This document shows positions 9,817 to 18,868 of a stretch of DNA of 51,623 nt, in pieces. Source of the DNA: Gammaproteobacteria bacterium (GTDB lineage Bacteria; Pseudomonadota; Gammaproteobacteria; Pseudomonadales; Cellvibrionaceae); NCBI GenBank assembly GCA_025362015.1, contig JANYIO010000078.1, forward strand, positions 1 through 51,623, in the 5' to 3' direction. Numbering within the stretch: position 1 is the first letter of the stretch; each line of letters opens with the position of its first letter. The notes beneath the pieces are model-generated. The model was not told where the DNA came from. It saw only the letters and a program-made list of their open reading frames with translations, and made no database searches. The position numbers and the translations under genes were made by a program.

Positions 9817-11031
9817 ATGCCAATTCGGGTACTAGTCGTCGATGATTCCAGTTTCTTTCAGCATCGACTGAAAGAAATTATCAATGAGCACCCTGAATTA
9901 AAAGTCATTGGCATTGCTAGTAATGGCCGTGAAGCGGTAGACAAGGCGAAAGATTTAAAGCCCGATATTATTACCATGGATTTTGAAATGCCAGTCATGG
10001 ATGGTGTAACCGCCATCAAACTTATTATGGCTGATCGCAAAGTCCCTATCTTGATGTTCTCATCGCTGACTTATGAAGGCGCGCGCATTACTCTTGATGC
10101 TTTGGCGGCAGGTGCGCTCGATTATATTTCCAAAGATTTTGCAGAAGTTTCACGTAATTCTGTTGCATTGAAACAGAAACTCCACGAACGTTTGATTACT
10201 CTCGCGCGCGTCGGTCAAAATTATTCTCAACCAACACCCACAAGTAAACCTACAGCTGAGCCAATAGTAAAAAATACGGCAAGTACTACTTCCTTACCTA
10301 TAAGCACCGCGCGCTCATATTCAACGGCACCATCGTCCAGTCAATCTGCATTTAGTTCACAAGGCGCACCTGTTTCTGCACAAGTTCATAATATTGTGCC
10401 TAATGTTGCAATTGCAAAATCTTCTCCGGCAAGTGCAGCACCGGATAGCTATCGCTTAAAAAAACAACCTAAAGTAATTGTGATTGGAGCTTCTACTGGC
10501 GGGCCAGTAGCACTTACCGATGTACTCCTGCAATTGCCACAGAATTTTCCGCAGCCGATTGTTTTAGTGCAACACATGCCAGAAAATTTCACCAAAGCTT
10601 TTGCCGAGCGCTTAAATAAACAATGCAATATTCGTGTTCGCGAAGCCGTTGACGGCGATCTGCTAGAGCCGGGTTTAGCATTGTTGGCGCCAGGTGGTAA
10701 ACAGTTAATGTTGGATAAGCGCAATGGTGGGTGTGTGCGCGTTTTTGCGGATGATGACCGCGTGACCTACAAGCCCTCACTGGATATTACTTTTGGTTCG
10801 GCGGCCAATAGTTTTGGTGATAAAGTATTAGGAATTGTCCTCACCGGTATGGGATCGGATGGTTGCAAAGGCGCGCGTTTGTTAAAAGAGTCGGGCTCAG
10901 AACTTTGGTCACAAGATGAAGCGAGCTGTGTTATTTACGGCATGCCAATGGCTGTAGCGCGCGCTGGTTTAACGGATAGAGTGCTAGCTCTTAGCGACAT
11001 AGGTACGCGTTTGGCGCGTGAGGTTGTTTGA
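9817..11031 (+). CDS. cheB: Chemotaxis methylesterase CheB
   Basis: A receiver domain (VLVVDDS and phospho-acceptor ITMDFEMPVMDG) is joined by a Ser/Thr/Pro-rich linker of about 90 residues to a methylesterase domain. The esterase domain has the catalytic Ser in IGASTGGP, His in QHMPENFT and Asp in TGMGSDG. CheB removes methyl groups from, and deamidates, chemoreceptors. The ATG at 9817 (MPIRVLVVDD) is preferred over the one at 9811 because the GGAGG site ends at 9810. The stop codon overlaps the motC start by one base (TGATG), showing translational coupling. Confidence 0.94.
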   Translation: MPIRVLVVDDSSFFQHRLKEIINEHPELKVIGIASNGREAVDKAKDLKPDIITMDFEMPVMDGVTAIKLIMADRKVPILMFSSLTYEGARITLDALAAGALDYISKDFAEVSRNSVALKQKLHERLITLARVGQNYSQPTPTSKPTAEPIVKNTASTTSLPISTARSYSTAPSSSQSAFSSQGAPVSAQVHNIVPNVAIAKSSPASAAPDSYRLKKQPKVIVIGASTGGPVALTDVLLQLPQNFPQPIVLVQHMPENFTKAFAERLNKQCNIRVREAVDGDLLEPGLALLAPGGKQLMLDKRNGGCVRVFADDDRVTYKPSLDITFGSAANSFGDKVLGIVLTGMGSDGCKGARLLKESGSELWSQDEASCVIYGMPMAVARAGLTDRVLALSDIGTRLAREVV

Positions 11032-11771
11032 TGGATATTCTCAGTATCCTTGGCATCGTCCTTGGTTTTTCGGTCATTATTGGCGGAAACTTTATTGAGG
11101 GTGGTTCAATACATTCACTGCTAAATAGTTCTGCTGCAATGATTGTTATTGGCGGCACGCTCGCTGCCGCTATTCTGCAAACTCCGTTGCAAAGTCTTAA
11201 GCGTTCTCTCTTTATGTTCAGGTGGATTTTTCAACCGCCCTACAGTCCTTTTAAAGAAGGCATTACCAAACTTGTGAGATGGGCCAATGCTGCGCGTAAA
11301 GATGGATTGCTGGGGCTTGAACATATTTCGGAAACTGAAAAAGATCTTTTTGCCAGAAAAGGTTTGCAATTATTAGTAGATGGTCGCGAGCCGGAAGCGC
11401 TGCGTAGAATTTTAGAATCTGATTTAATTTTGGATGAGCAGCGCGATTTTGACGCGGTAAAATTTTATGAAAGTATGGGTGGCTATTCACCTACCATTGG
11501 TATTATTGGCGCAGTGATGGGGCTTATTCATGTGATGAATAATTTAGCAGATCCAGCGTTGTTGGGCCCAGGGATCGCGGTAGCTTTTGTGGCAACTATT
11601 TATGGTGTGGCTTTGGCAAATTTATTTTTTTTACCGGTCGCGAATAAATTGCGAATGTGTGTGAATGAACGGTCGCAATATCGCGAATTAATTATTGAAG
11701 GAATAATCGCCATAGCAGATGGTGAAAGTCCGCGTTCCATTGAACTGAAATTAAATGGCTACTTACATTAA
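11031..11771 (+). CDS. motC: Flagellar stator protein MotC (MotA family)
   Basis: This 246-residue MotA/ExbB-family protein has membrane segments near residues 1-20, 30-48, 148-168 and 180-200, and the conserved Pro-Thr-Ile-Gly region SPTIGIIGAVMGLIHVM at the start of the third segment. Charged residues in the cytoplasmic loop would contact FliG. With MotD it forms a proton-driven stator; in Pseudomonas a second stator pair lies next to cheB as here. The start at 11031 overlaps the cheB stop. A palindromic element separates it from motD. Confidence 0.92.
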   Translation: MDILSILGIVLGFSVIIGGNFIEGGSIHSLLNSSAAMIVIGGTLAAAILQTPLQSLKRSLFMFRWIFQPPYSPFKEGITKLVRWANAARKDGLLGLEHISETEKDLFARKGLQLLVDGREPEALRRILESDLILDEQRDFDAVKFYESMGGYSPTIGIIGAVMGLIHVMNNLADPALLGPGIAVAFVATIYGVALANLFFLPVANKLRMCVNERSQYRELIIEGIIAIADGESPRSIELKLNGYLH

Positions 11772-11781
11772 CTATCATGCT

Positions 11782-11880
11782 GTCATCCTCGCGCAAGCGG
11801 GGATCCAGATTTTAATGCTAAAACGTTTGCATTAATTATTTGTACAACCAGGAACTGGATCCCCGCTGCGCGAGGATGAC
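11782..11880. repeat. Palindromic repeat element (MITE/REP-like) between motC and motD
   Basis: The arms at 11782-11808 and 11855-11880 are reverse complements except for one extra A in the left arm. An inner inverted repeat (aatgc at 11814-11818, gcatt at 11829-11833) nests in the loop. The arms contain GCGGGGATCCAG. The element splits two stator genes that are normally almost contiguous. It could fold as a long hairpin in the mRNA and shift the motC:motD ratio. No second copy was found in this window. Confidence 0.8.
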
Positions 11881-11913
11881 GAATTCTCGATAACTGTACT
11901 GAAATTCTATTTT

Positions 11914-12819
11914 ATGGAACGTCGTAAAAAGCAAGAAATACATATAAATCATGAACGTTGGCTGGTTTCTTACGCTGACTTCATTACTTTGTTGTTTGCA
12001 TTTTTCGTGGTTATGTATTCAATATCGCAAGTTAACCAAAGTAAATACCGGGTGTTATCGGAATCTTTCGTACAGGCTTTTAATGTGCCCAGCGATTCCA
12101 AAACTAATCCTATTCCTGTAGATAAAATTAATCCTTCTAATTATGTGATAGCGCCTATCGAAATGGGTAAAACTGCAACTGAAGAAGGTGAAAAATCGCT
12201 GCCTATTTTACCTGTAGAAGATGCGGTAAAACCTGAATCCAATTTGCAAAGCCCAGCAGTGAATGGCAACACCAAAAAAGAAAACAACAATGAACTCAAT
12301 CAAATTTCAGATTTAGTAAATCAAAAATTTGCGCAGCTTATTAATGATCAAATGATAAAAGTGTCGAGTAACGAGTATTGGTTGCAAATTGAATTGAATG
12401 ACAGCATTTTGTTTCCATCTGCAACTGCTGAACCAAGCCCACAAGCACAGATTATTTTTACGGAAATTGCGGGTATTCTTAATCATTACAGTAACCCCGT
12501 TCAAATTGAAGGCTTTACCGATAACATTCCAATTAGCAATAGCCGCTATCCAACCAATTGGGAGTTGTCTTCTGCGCGTGCTGCGGCAATCGTAAAATGG
12601 CTTGTTGGTAAAGGCGTTGCACCAGAGCGTTTGGCCGCTGTAGGTTACGGTGAATTTCAGCCGGTTGCGCCAAATGATAACGAAGTGGGGCGGGCGCAAA
12701 ATCGCCGCGTCGCGGTGATGATTGCTAAACGAAAAATAGAACGGCCCAAAGCCACTGTGTCGCAATTAAAACCGGCAGTACCAAAACCAGAAGTACAGTT
12801 AAAGCCAGATGTTAAGTGA
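11914..12819 (+). CDS. motD: Flagellar stator protein MotD (MotB family)
   Basis: This 301-residue protein has a short basic N-terminus, then a single membrane segment at about residues 20-40. That segment contains the proton-carrying Asp in VSYADFITLLFAFFVVMYS. A plug/linker follows, then a C-terminal OmpA-like peptidoglycan-binding domain with VQIEGFTDNIPI, NWELSSARAA and VGYGEFQPVAPN. It anchors the stator to the cell wall and conducts protons with MotC. The gene follows the palindromic element and has no strong ribosome binding site immediately before its ATG. It converges on phzF with a gap of 17 bases. Confidence 0.92.
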   Translation: MERRKKQEIHINHERWLVSYADFITLLFAFFVVMYSISQVNQSKYRVLSESFVQAFNVPSDSKTNPIPVDKINPSNYVIAPIEMGKTATEEGEKSLPILPVEDAVKPESNLQSPAVNGNTKKENNNELNQISDLVNQKFAQLINDQMIKVSSNEYWLQIELNDSILFPSATAEPSPQAQIIFTEIAGILNHYSNPVQIEGFTDNIPISNSRYPTNWELSSARAAAIVKWLVGKGVAPERLAAVGYGEFQPVAPNDNEVGRAQNRRVAVMIAKRKIERPKATVSQLKPAVPKPEVQLKPDVK

Positions 12820-12836
12820 TTACTGCATTACTATTT

Positions 12837-13664
12837 TTAATACAAATTTCCTTTTAACACTGTCACGCAACTACCGATTAATTCCACTCTAGTGTCATGC
12901 ACCACTAAGTCTAAAATTCCACGCCTTTTTGATAGCTGTTCCGCACGCAAAATATTCTTCCCCAATTTTTTACTCCATAGATTAGCTAAGCTGCAATGTG
13001 CTGAGCCGGTGACCGGGTCCTCATTAATTCCCACGCGTGGTGCAAAAAATCGCGATACAAAATCCCGGTCGTCAGTTGCACTTTTGGCGGTGATAATAAC
13101 TCCACGAGTATTGATCTTTGAAATTTTAGTGAAATCTGGCTGGTAATGTAAAACATCAGCCTCACTTTCCAGCTCGAGAAGAATATCTTCGCCAGCGCGA
13201 TAAGCTGCTGCAATATTGAGGTTTAACTGATTTATACCAGTATCCTCATTGTATAAAAAAATTCTACTTAGTAATTCCAATTGAATTTTTGGAAAATCTA
13301 ACCTGATTTTATCTTTATCAACGTTTGCCTTTAAGATTCCGCTGAGTGTTGAAAAAATAAATTCTTGATTGGGCAGTTGCAATTCTGTTGCTAATATATG
13401 TGCAGATGCCAGGGTCGCATGGCCACATAATTTCATTTCACAACTGGGCGTAAACCAACGTAGCTGCCATAGATTATCGCTCTGATGAAGTAAAAAAGCC
13501 GTCTCGGATAAATTAAATTCAGCGGCTATCTGCTGTAGCCAGTAGTCAGGCATTATCTCACTGAGAATGCACACAGCAGCGGGATTTCCGCCAAAAGCTT
13601 TCTGGGTAAAAGCATCAACAATAAAAGCGTTAGCCGCAAAAGCGGTAGGGGAGGTATTTGTCAT
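12837..13664 (-). CDS. PhzF-family isomerase-like protein
   Basis: This 275-residue protein begins with the family signature VDAFTQKAFGGNPAAVCIL. It has NLSETAFL, whose Glu corresponds to the catalytic acid of PhzF, and in the second half a Gly-Ser-Ala-His loop in DPVTGSAHCSLA. PhzF proteins isomerise small hydrophobic ring substrates; no phenazine genes are nearby, so the substrate is unknown. It is divergent from a MocR-type regulator with 193 bases between, which contain a perfect inverted repeat. PhzF and the regulator look like an insertion into the chemotaxis locus. Confidence 0.88.
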   Translation of the reverse strand: MTNTSPTAFAANAFIVDAFTQKAFGGNPAAVCILSEIMPDYWLQQIAAEFNLSETAFLLHQSDNLWQLRWFTPSCEMKLCGHATLASAHILATELQLPNQEFIFSTLSGILKANVDKDKIRLDFPKIQLELLSRIFLYNEDTGINQLNLNIAAAYRAGEDILLELESEADVLHYQPDFTKISKINTRGVIITAKSATDDRDFVSRFFAPRVGINEDPVTGSAHCSLANLWSKKLGKNILRAEQLSKRRGILDLVVHDTRVELIGSCVTVLKGNLY

Positions 13665-13773
13665 TCTAATTCCAAGTCTATGGTAGTTAATTTGCCGTGC
13701 TTGCTGATTGGCGAATAAGGATACATTTTAACTTGCTAATAAAAATGATACAGATCTAAAATAACGATTATTT

Positions 13774-13809
13774 ACAGGTACAGATTTGCTTTGATAAATC
13801 TGTACCTGT
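13774..13809. promoter_or_regulatory. Candidate operator: 14-bp perfect inverted repeat
   Basis: The arms ACAGGTACAGATTT (13774-13787) and AAATCTGTACCTGT (13796-13809) are exact reverse complements with an 8-base spacer. A related half-site, ATACAGATCT, lies about 27 bases to the left near 13748. The repeat sits between the divergent phzF and mocR genes, the usual place for a MocR binding site. That binding is inference. Confidence 0.75.
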
Positions 13810-13857
13810 TATGTTCGCACTCTTCTGTATTGGTTTTAACACTATCGGCGTTACATC

Positions 13858-15297
13858 ATGGGCAATCTCTATCAGCAAATTGCAAACGAAATTATTACGC
13901 AAATTAATACTGGTCTGTATCAGGTCGGTGACAAATTGCCTGGCGTGCGTGCAGCAAGTTTACAGCGAGGTGTAAGCCCGGCAACTATTGTGGCAGCCTA
14001 TGATATGTTGGCTAATGGCCGCTATATAGAATTGCGGCCACGCTCTGGTTGCTATGTGAGTTCGCCTATTCATCCAGATTTTTTAGCACCCGCTATATCG
14101 CAGCCAGCAATGACTCCGAGAAATGTTGTGGGTCAGGAATTGGTATTGCAATTAGCGCAACAATCGCAAAAAGCCGGTGTTATTAATCTGGGTGCTGCTG
14201 TGCCAGACGTAAGTATTTTACCTACGTTAGCGATTGAAAAATCAATTGTAAAAGCCGCTCGCCTTGAGCGTTTGCGAGTTTGTTCTTATGAGTTTCCACC
14301 AGGGAATCTTGAATTGCGGCGGCTGATTGCCAAACGTATGGCGCAATTGGGTTGCAACATAACTTACGAGGATATAGTTATCACCAATGGCTGTCAGGAA
14401 GCGTTGTTGCTCACTCTTAAAGCCATTACCAAACCCGGCGATACCATTGCGATAGAGTCACCAACTTATTATGGATTGTTACAAATTATTGAAAACCTTG
14501 GGTTAAAAGCGATTGAAATACCCACGGATTCAGAGCAGGGTATTTCGCTTGAGGCATTGCAGTTAGCCTGCGAACATTTTCCTATCAAAGCCTGTTTGGT
14601 CGTCAGTAATTTTAGCAATCCAATGGGCGCTTCACTCAGTGATCAGCAAAAAAAAGCATTAGTAAGTTTATGTAAAAAAGCCAGGATCAGATTAATTGAA
14701 GATGATATTTATGGTGATCTAGGTTTCAATTCTCAGCGGCCGAGTGTGTGTTCACGCTTTGACGATAAAGTCATCTATTGTTCTTCATTTTCAAAATCTT
14801 TAGCACCCGGTTTACGCGTGGGGTGGGTTGCATCCAAACAATTGGCAAGCACTATAGAACAATTAAAGTTTATGAGTAATTCAGCACTGCCAACAATTGT
14901 ACAAGTTGCAGTGGCCGATATTTTAGCGAGTGGAAAGTATGAGCGCCACTTGCGTGCTGTGCGTAGCAAGCTGGCAAAAAGTATGCATGAAATGATTGTT
15001 GCTATTGAGCGATATTTCCCAGCTGAAACGCGCATAACTCAACCACAGGGTGGTTTTATATTATGGGTTGAGTTGCCGCTTGCAGGTGTCAAAGGAAAAA
15101 AATTCGATAGCTTTAATATTGCTTTACAAGCACTGAACGAAAATATTGCAATCACTCCCGGAAAATTATTCTCAGCAGCACAAAAGTATCAACATTGTTT
15201 GCGTCTATCTTCGGGTGGTGATTGGACACCGCGAAAAGAAAAAGCCTTAAAGCGTTTGGGTGAACTCATAAAAGATGAGCTCAAGGCTCATTCATAA
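13858..15297 (+). CDS. MocR-type transcriptional regulator (GntR HTH plus aminotransferase-like domain)
   Basis: The 479-residue protein has an N-terminal GntR winged helix (residues 1-70, with VGDKLPGVRAASLQRGVSPATI) and a long class I aminotransferase-like domain. The latter contains ITNGCQEALLLT, the VSNFSNPMG region and the PLP-binding Lys in SSFSKSLAPGLRVGW. MocR regulators sense amines or PLP itself and control neighbouring genes. The divergent phzF gene and the inverted repeat between them suggest a small self-contained regulatory unit. Its effector is unknown. Confidence 0.92.
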   Translation: MGNLYQQIANEIITQINTGLYQVGDKLPGVRAASLQRGVSPATIVAAYDMLANGRYIELRPRSGCYVSSPIHPDFLAPAISQPAMTPRNVVGQELVLQLAQQSQKAGVINLGAAVPDVSILPTLAIEKSIVKAARLERLRVCSYEFPPGNLELRRLIAKRMAQLGCNITYEDIVITNGCQEALLLTLKAITKPGDTIAIESPTYYGLLQIIENLGLKAIEIPTDSEQGISLEALQLACEHFPIKACLVVSNFSNPMGASLSDQQKKALVSLCKKARIRLIEDDIYGDLGFNSQRPSVCSRFDDKVIYCSSFSKSLAPGLRVGWVASKQLASTIEQLKFMSNSALPTIVQVAVADILASGKYERHLRAVRSKLAKSMHEMIVAIERYFPAETRITQPQGGFILWVELPLAGVKGKKFDSFNIALQALNENIAITPGKLFSAAQKYQHCLRLSSGGDWTPRKEKALKRLGELIKDELKAHS

Positions 15298-15466
15298 CTA
15301 TCTACAAAATATATTAGCAAAACATATCAGCAAAACTATCAGCAAATATAGGTGCCATACTCGTTAATTTAAACGGCATAAACTTTGCAAAGCCCTAATG
15401 TATAGCTTGCGAATAGGCAAACTAGGCCTAAACTGACAGCAGCTTGACGCTTTGAGGATTCTTTCC

Positions 15467-16309
15467 GTGCGCGTTATTACAGTAGCCAACCATAAGGGTG
15501 GAGTAGGTAAAACCACAACTAGCGTAGCACTTGGCGGCTTGGCGTCTGCTCAGGGCTATCGTGTACTGCTGCTGGATATGGATCCGCATGGCTCGCTGAG
15601 TACTTATTTTCGTCAAGATCCCGACACGCAAAAACTCAGCACTTACACCCTTTTTCAAGAACGCAAAGAGTTAACTTACGCCAGCGTAAAACGTTTAATT
15701 TTAGCAACCGATTATCCCAAACTAGATTTGTTTCCTGCCGCGACTGCTTTGGCAACTCTAGAGCGGCAGGCCATTGGGCAGGAGGGTATGGGGTTAGTGA
15801 TTGCACGTGCGTTAGCATTAATTTATGACGATTATGATTTTGTGTTTATCGATACGCCACCGCTACTCGGCGTGTTGATGATTAATGCTTTGGCCGCCTG
15901 CCAGCATTTAGTCATTCCTGTGCAAACTGAATTTCTTGCGCTTAAAGGTTTAGAGCGCATGGTACATACCCTTAATATGATGAGTAGCTCGCGCAAAAAA
16001 GTGTTGTCCTACTCTATTTTACCGGTGATGTATGATCGAAGAACGCAAGCCTCTATCAGTAGTTTGCGTACTATTCGCAACACTTATCCTGATGATGTGT
16101 GGCCTGCACATATTCCTGTAGACACCCGTTTTCGCGATGCTAGTAAGGTAGGAGTACCGCCGCATTTGTTTGATGAAAATACTCATGGCGTAGTGGCATA
16201 TCGCTCATTTTTTAAATGGCTTTTACAAAAAATGACAGTCGAGTTTGGGTCATCGGTTATGGCCAGTGCAGGTCCTCAGTTGGATAGTAGTGCGGGTGGT
16301 ATTTTATGA
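15467..16309 (+). CDS. ParA-like ATPase for chemotaxis array positioning (ParC type)
   Basis: This ParA/MinD-family ATPase of 280 residues has the deviant Walker A NHKGGVGKTTTSVALGG, MDPHGSLSTYF (Walker A') and FIDTPPLLG. The GTG start at 15467 is preferred because GAGG lies 9 bases upstream; a TTG at 15452 would overlap that site. The stop overlaps the next gene's start as ATGA. In Vibrio and Pseudomonas a ParA-like protein (ParC) encoded here places chemoreceptor arrays at the pole and segregates them at division, together with ParP. The assignment rests on gene order and family. Confidence 0.9.
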   Translation: MRVITVANHKGGVGKTTTSVALGGLASAQGYRVLLLDMDPHGSLSTYFRQDPDTQKLSTYTLFQERKELTYASVKRLILATDYPKLDLFPAATALATLERQAIGQEGMGLVIARALALIYDDYDFVFIDTPPLLGVLMINALAACQHLVIPVQTEFLALKGLERMVHTLNMMSSSRKKVLSYSILPVMYDRRTQASISSLRTIRNTYPDDVWPAHIPVDTRFRDASKVGVPPHLFDENTHGVVAYRSFFKWLLQKMTVEFGSSVMASAGPQLDSSAGGIL

Positions 16310-17262
16310 ATGAAATAAAACCCCCCAGTGACAGTTTGTATGATTATTTTGAAGAATTGTTATCAGATGATGAAGAAGCAACTGCGCCTGCTGAGCAATT
16401 ATCTATTTTTCCAATTGAAATTCCAGCTGTCAGAACAACCTTGGCAGCAACGGCACCTCCAGCTGCTTTAGCGAGAAACACAGAGGCAAAAGTAACCACG
16501 GCTAAACCGCATTTTGCAGACCCTATTGCTGAACAAAAACAAAAGTTGCAAAAATTATTGCATAGCGTGCGACCTAAAATTGCGGTGGCACCCGTTGTAA
16601 AAGTTGCAGAAGTTATTGCTCCGGTGGTTACTGCTACACCTTTTCGCATAAACCCTAATGAAATACAAGAATGGAATCTTGAGACGAGTCCCGCCATTGT
16701 TGTAGAGGCTTTTACACCGCCAATAGAAATAGCTGAGCAGCAGGTTGCAGTGCATTATCAAATGCCTGGTTTGGAATGGCTGCCTAATGGCCTACCGCAG
16801 TGGGCACAAACGCGCTTTGATGTATTGTTATTTAAAGTCTCGGGATTAACGCTTGCAGTGCCTTTAATTTCATTGGGTAAGATTCAGCCGATTAACGATG
16901 AGTTGACGCCTCTGTTTGGGCAAGCTGATTGGTTTATGGGGTTGCTACCTACATCGGCTGGTAAAATTCGCACAGTGAATACCGCAAAATTTGTTATGCC
17001 TGAACGCTACGATGAAAATTTCGCTAAAAATGCCAAGTATGTTGTCTCCATTAACGGTGTGCCTTGGGGCTTGGCGGTTGATTCGGTGAACCAACCCATT
17101 CGACTTGAACCCGATGCGGTGAAGTGGCGCACTAATCGCAGCAAGCGCCCCTGGCTTGCTGGTACGATCAAAGAGCATATGTGTGCTTTACTGGATATAC
17201 CCATGATCGGCCAAATGCTAATGGACGCCGATAAAAACTTCGTAAAAAGTCGTTTGTGTTAA
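16306..17262 (+). CDS. CheW-like protein ParP (chemotaxis array partner)
   Basis: The 318-residue protein has an acidic start with EELLSDDEEA, an Ala/Pro-rich middle, and a C-terminal CheW-like domain from about residue 168 (VLLFKVSGLTLAVPLISLGKI) to the end. It overlaps the ParA-like gene by 4 bases, so the two are translationally coupled. In Vibrio, ParP binds both the ParA-like protein and the CheA linker, linking arrays to the pole. The multiple acidic motifs in the CheA linker of this window would be its expected ligand; this is inference. Confidence 0.85.
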   Translation: MNEIKPPSDSLYDYFEELLSDDEEATAPAEQLSIFPIEIPAVRTTLAATAPPAALARNTEAKVTTAKPHFADPIAEQKQKLQKLLHSVRPKIAVAPVVKVAEVIAPVVTATPFRINPNEIQEWNLETSPAIVVEAFTPPIEIAEQQVAVHYQMPGLEWLPNGLPQWAQTRFDVLLFKVSGLTLAVPLISLGKIQPINDELTPLFGQADWFMGLLPTSAGKIRTVNTAKFVMPERYDENFAKNAKYVVSINGVPWGLAVDSVNQPIRLEPDAVKWRTNRSKRPWLAGTIKEHMCALLDIPMIGQMLMDADKNFVKSRLC

Positions 17263-17576
17263 GTAAGGGTAGTTGTTATTGCCATGCATTTATCTGATGG
17301 CATTACGTTGCCAGAGTCTCCAACACATTATCAGAATCTCAAACTAGCCACAGTCCTCAGCTAGCCACTTTCTTCCCCTAGCGACAGTCTTCACATGGCA
17401 AGAGTCCCCATCATCTATCAGGTAGCTTCCGCCGGCTTATCAGGAATGACGAGCAGATCACAAAGCCAGAAAGCTGTGGGAGTGTCCTGCCATTCGCAGA
17501 ATATACCGGCGCTGGCTTGAGCTATTATTTCTGTTGGATTGTAAGTAAGTTTTTTGAAATGGGGGGATAACACGCT
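17263..17576. other. Intergenic stretch between parP and a membrane protein gene
   Basis: This 314-base stretch has no convincing open frame or terminator. It holds degenerate direct repeats resembling ctagccacagtcctc (near 17345 and 17378). A purine-rich GGGGGGAT at 17561-17568 is the likely ribosome binding site of the next gene's GTG start. Confidence 0.4.
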
Positions 17577-18671
17577 GTGATCGATCTCGCCAACTTAGGT
17601 ATAGGCACCGGCGGCATGACCACGCCAATGGCTACTGTGCTTGTCTCCTTAATCGGGGCTGTTGCCACTATTATTGCTGCATCTATGCAGTTACGCGTTG
17701 CCTGGCATAAAGAGATGCTGGCGCGCGCTGGACACAAACCTGTTACCCGAAAGGCAAAGCGCGGCCCAATAGTTGCGGTAATTGTGCTGTTGCTTGCTTC
17801 GGCCGTTGGCGGCTTTACCCTATCACAATATCTGGCGACTGGGCGACACAGGAACGATGCGGCACTGGAGGCTGAATTACGCGGCCGTATTAACCAGCTG
17901 ACCGCTTCGGCACAAAGTTTGGAGAAGATACGTCTATTTGGCCAGGAAGATCTTTTACGTCAACTACGTGCCGAAGAATCGTTGCGTGTCGGTAGCGACG
18001 GTGTGGCCACGATACTGGGTGTTGGTAAATGTGTATCGGCATCTACTGAAGCAAAATCCTGCAACGAACAAAATGCATTGCCGTTACAGTTGTGCGTTGA
18101 GATCCCAATCACGGTATCTGTTTCGGCAATTGATCTGTTTGCGCGCAGAGATGATGTGCTCAGCCCTTGGCACGAACGACGCGTGATTGCTGGCCAGGAT
18201 TTTGGCAACGGGCGCTTTAGCGAAAAGCCACGCGAGCGAATGATTAGCGAAAAATTGAAGCAGGTTTGCCAGGGCGTAAGTTACTGGAACAGTGAATTTA
18301 GTTTACAGGCGCGGATGGTGGTGCACTTTACCGCGGCCGAGAAGCTGGAGCCGCCCCAGAAACTAGAGGCGAGAGAGCAACTGGAGCCGGCCCAAAGACT
18401 AGAAACGAGCCAAAAACTTAAAACGCTAGAGAGCATAGGGCGTGATGTGTTAGTGCCTACTACAACAAGCCCGGCGGCTAATGCTGCGCTCAGTCCTGAG
18501 GTAACTTCTGAGCTAAGCCCTGAAGTAAGTCCTAAGGTAAGTCCTGACGTAAGCTCTGCGGTGAATCCTGAAGGGAGTTCTGCAGTCGCTGCTGAGGCGA
18601 GTCCTGTAGCAATTCCGATAACAGCGCCTATAGCAGTCCCTATAACAACGCCTGTAACAACTAGAGAATAG
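17577..18671 (+). CDS. Unrecognised membrane protein in the chemotaxis locus
   Basis: I do not recognise this 364-residue protein. It has two hydrophobic segments (about residues 20-40 and 62-84), then a predicted coiled region with QLTASAQSLEKI. A soluble domain with a few Cys follows, and a C-terminal low-complexity tail of about 100 residues. The tail contains Glu/Leu repeats (EKLEPPQKLEAREQLEPAQ) and then repeats of the type SPEVS and ITAPIAVPI. The GTG start follows a GGGGGGAT site. It lies between parP and cheW, two genes that are usually close, so it appears to be an insertion. Repeat-rich tails of this type often vary in length between strains. Confidence 0.6.
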   Translation: MIDLANLGIGTGGMTTPMATVLVSLIGAVATIIAASMQLRVAWHKEMLARAGHKPVTRKAKRGPIVAVIVLLLASAVGGFTLSQYLATGRHRNDAALEAELRGRINQLTASAQSLEKIRLFGQEDLLRQLRAEESLRVGSDGVATILGVGKCVSASTEAKSCNEQNALPLQLCVEIPITVSVSAIDLFARRDDVLSPWHERRVIAGQDFGNGRFSEKPRERMISEKLKQVCQGVSYWNSEFSLQARMVVHFTAAEKLEPPQKLEAREQLEPAQRLETSQKLKTLESIGRDVLVPTTTSPAANAALSPEVTSELSPEVSPKVSPDVSSAVNPEGSSAVAAEASPVAIPITAPIAVPITTPVTTRE

Positions 18672-18868
18672 ATTGAAACTCAGCAACAATTATTGCAATC
18701 GTCACTTCATTTGCACGCGTGGAATTAAAAATATCGAGATACTGGCAGAGCAGGCAGCCTCGGCTATAGTTATAGCAAAGCGTCACAGTCTGAATTCTGC
18801 AACCCATCATTGTAATGCCCGGAAAAAAGGTACTACTCTGAATATGGAAGTGCTCTGAGGAAAAAAGT

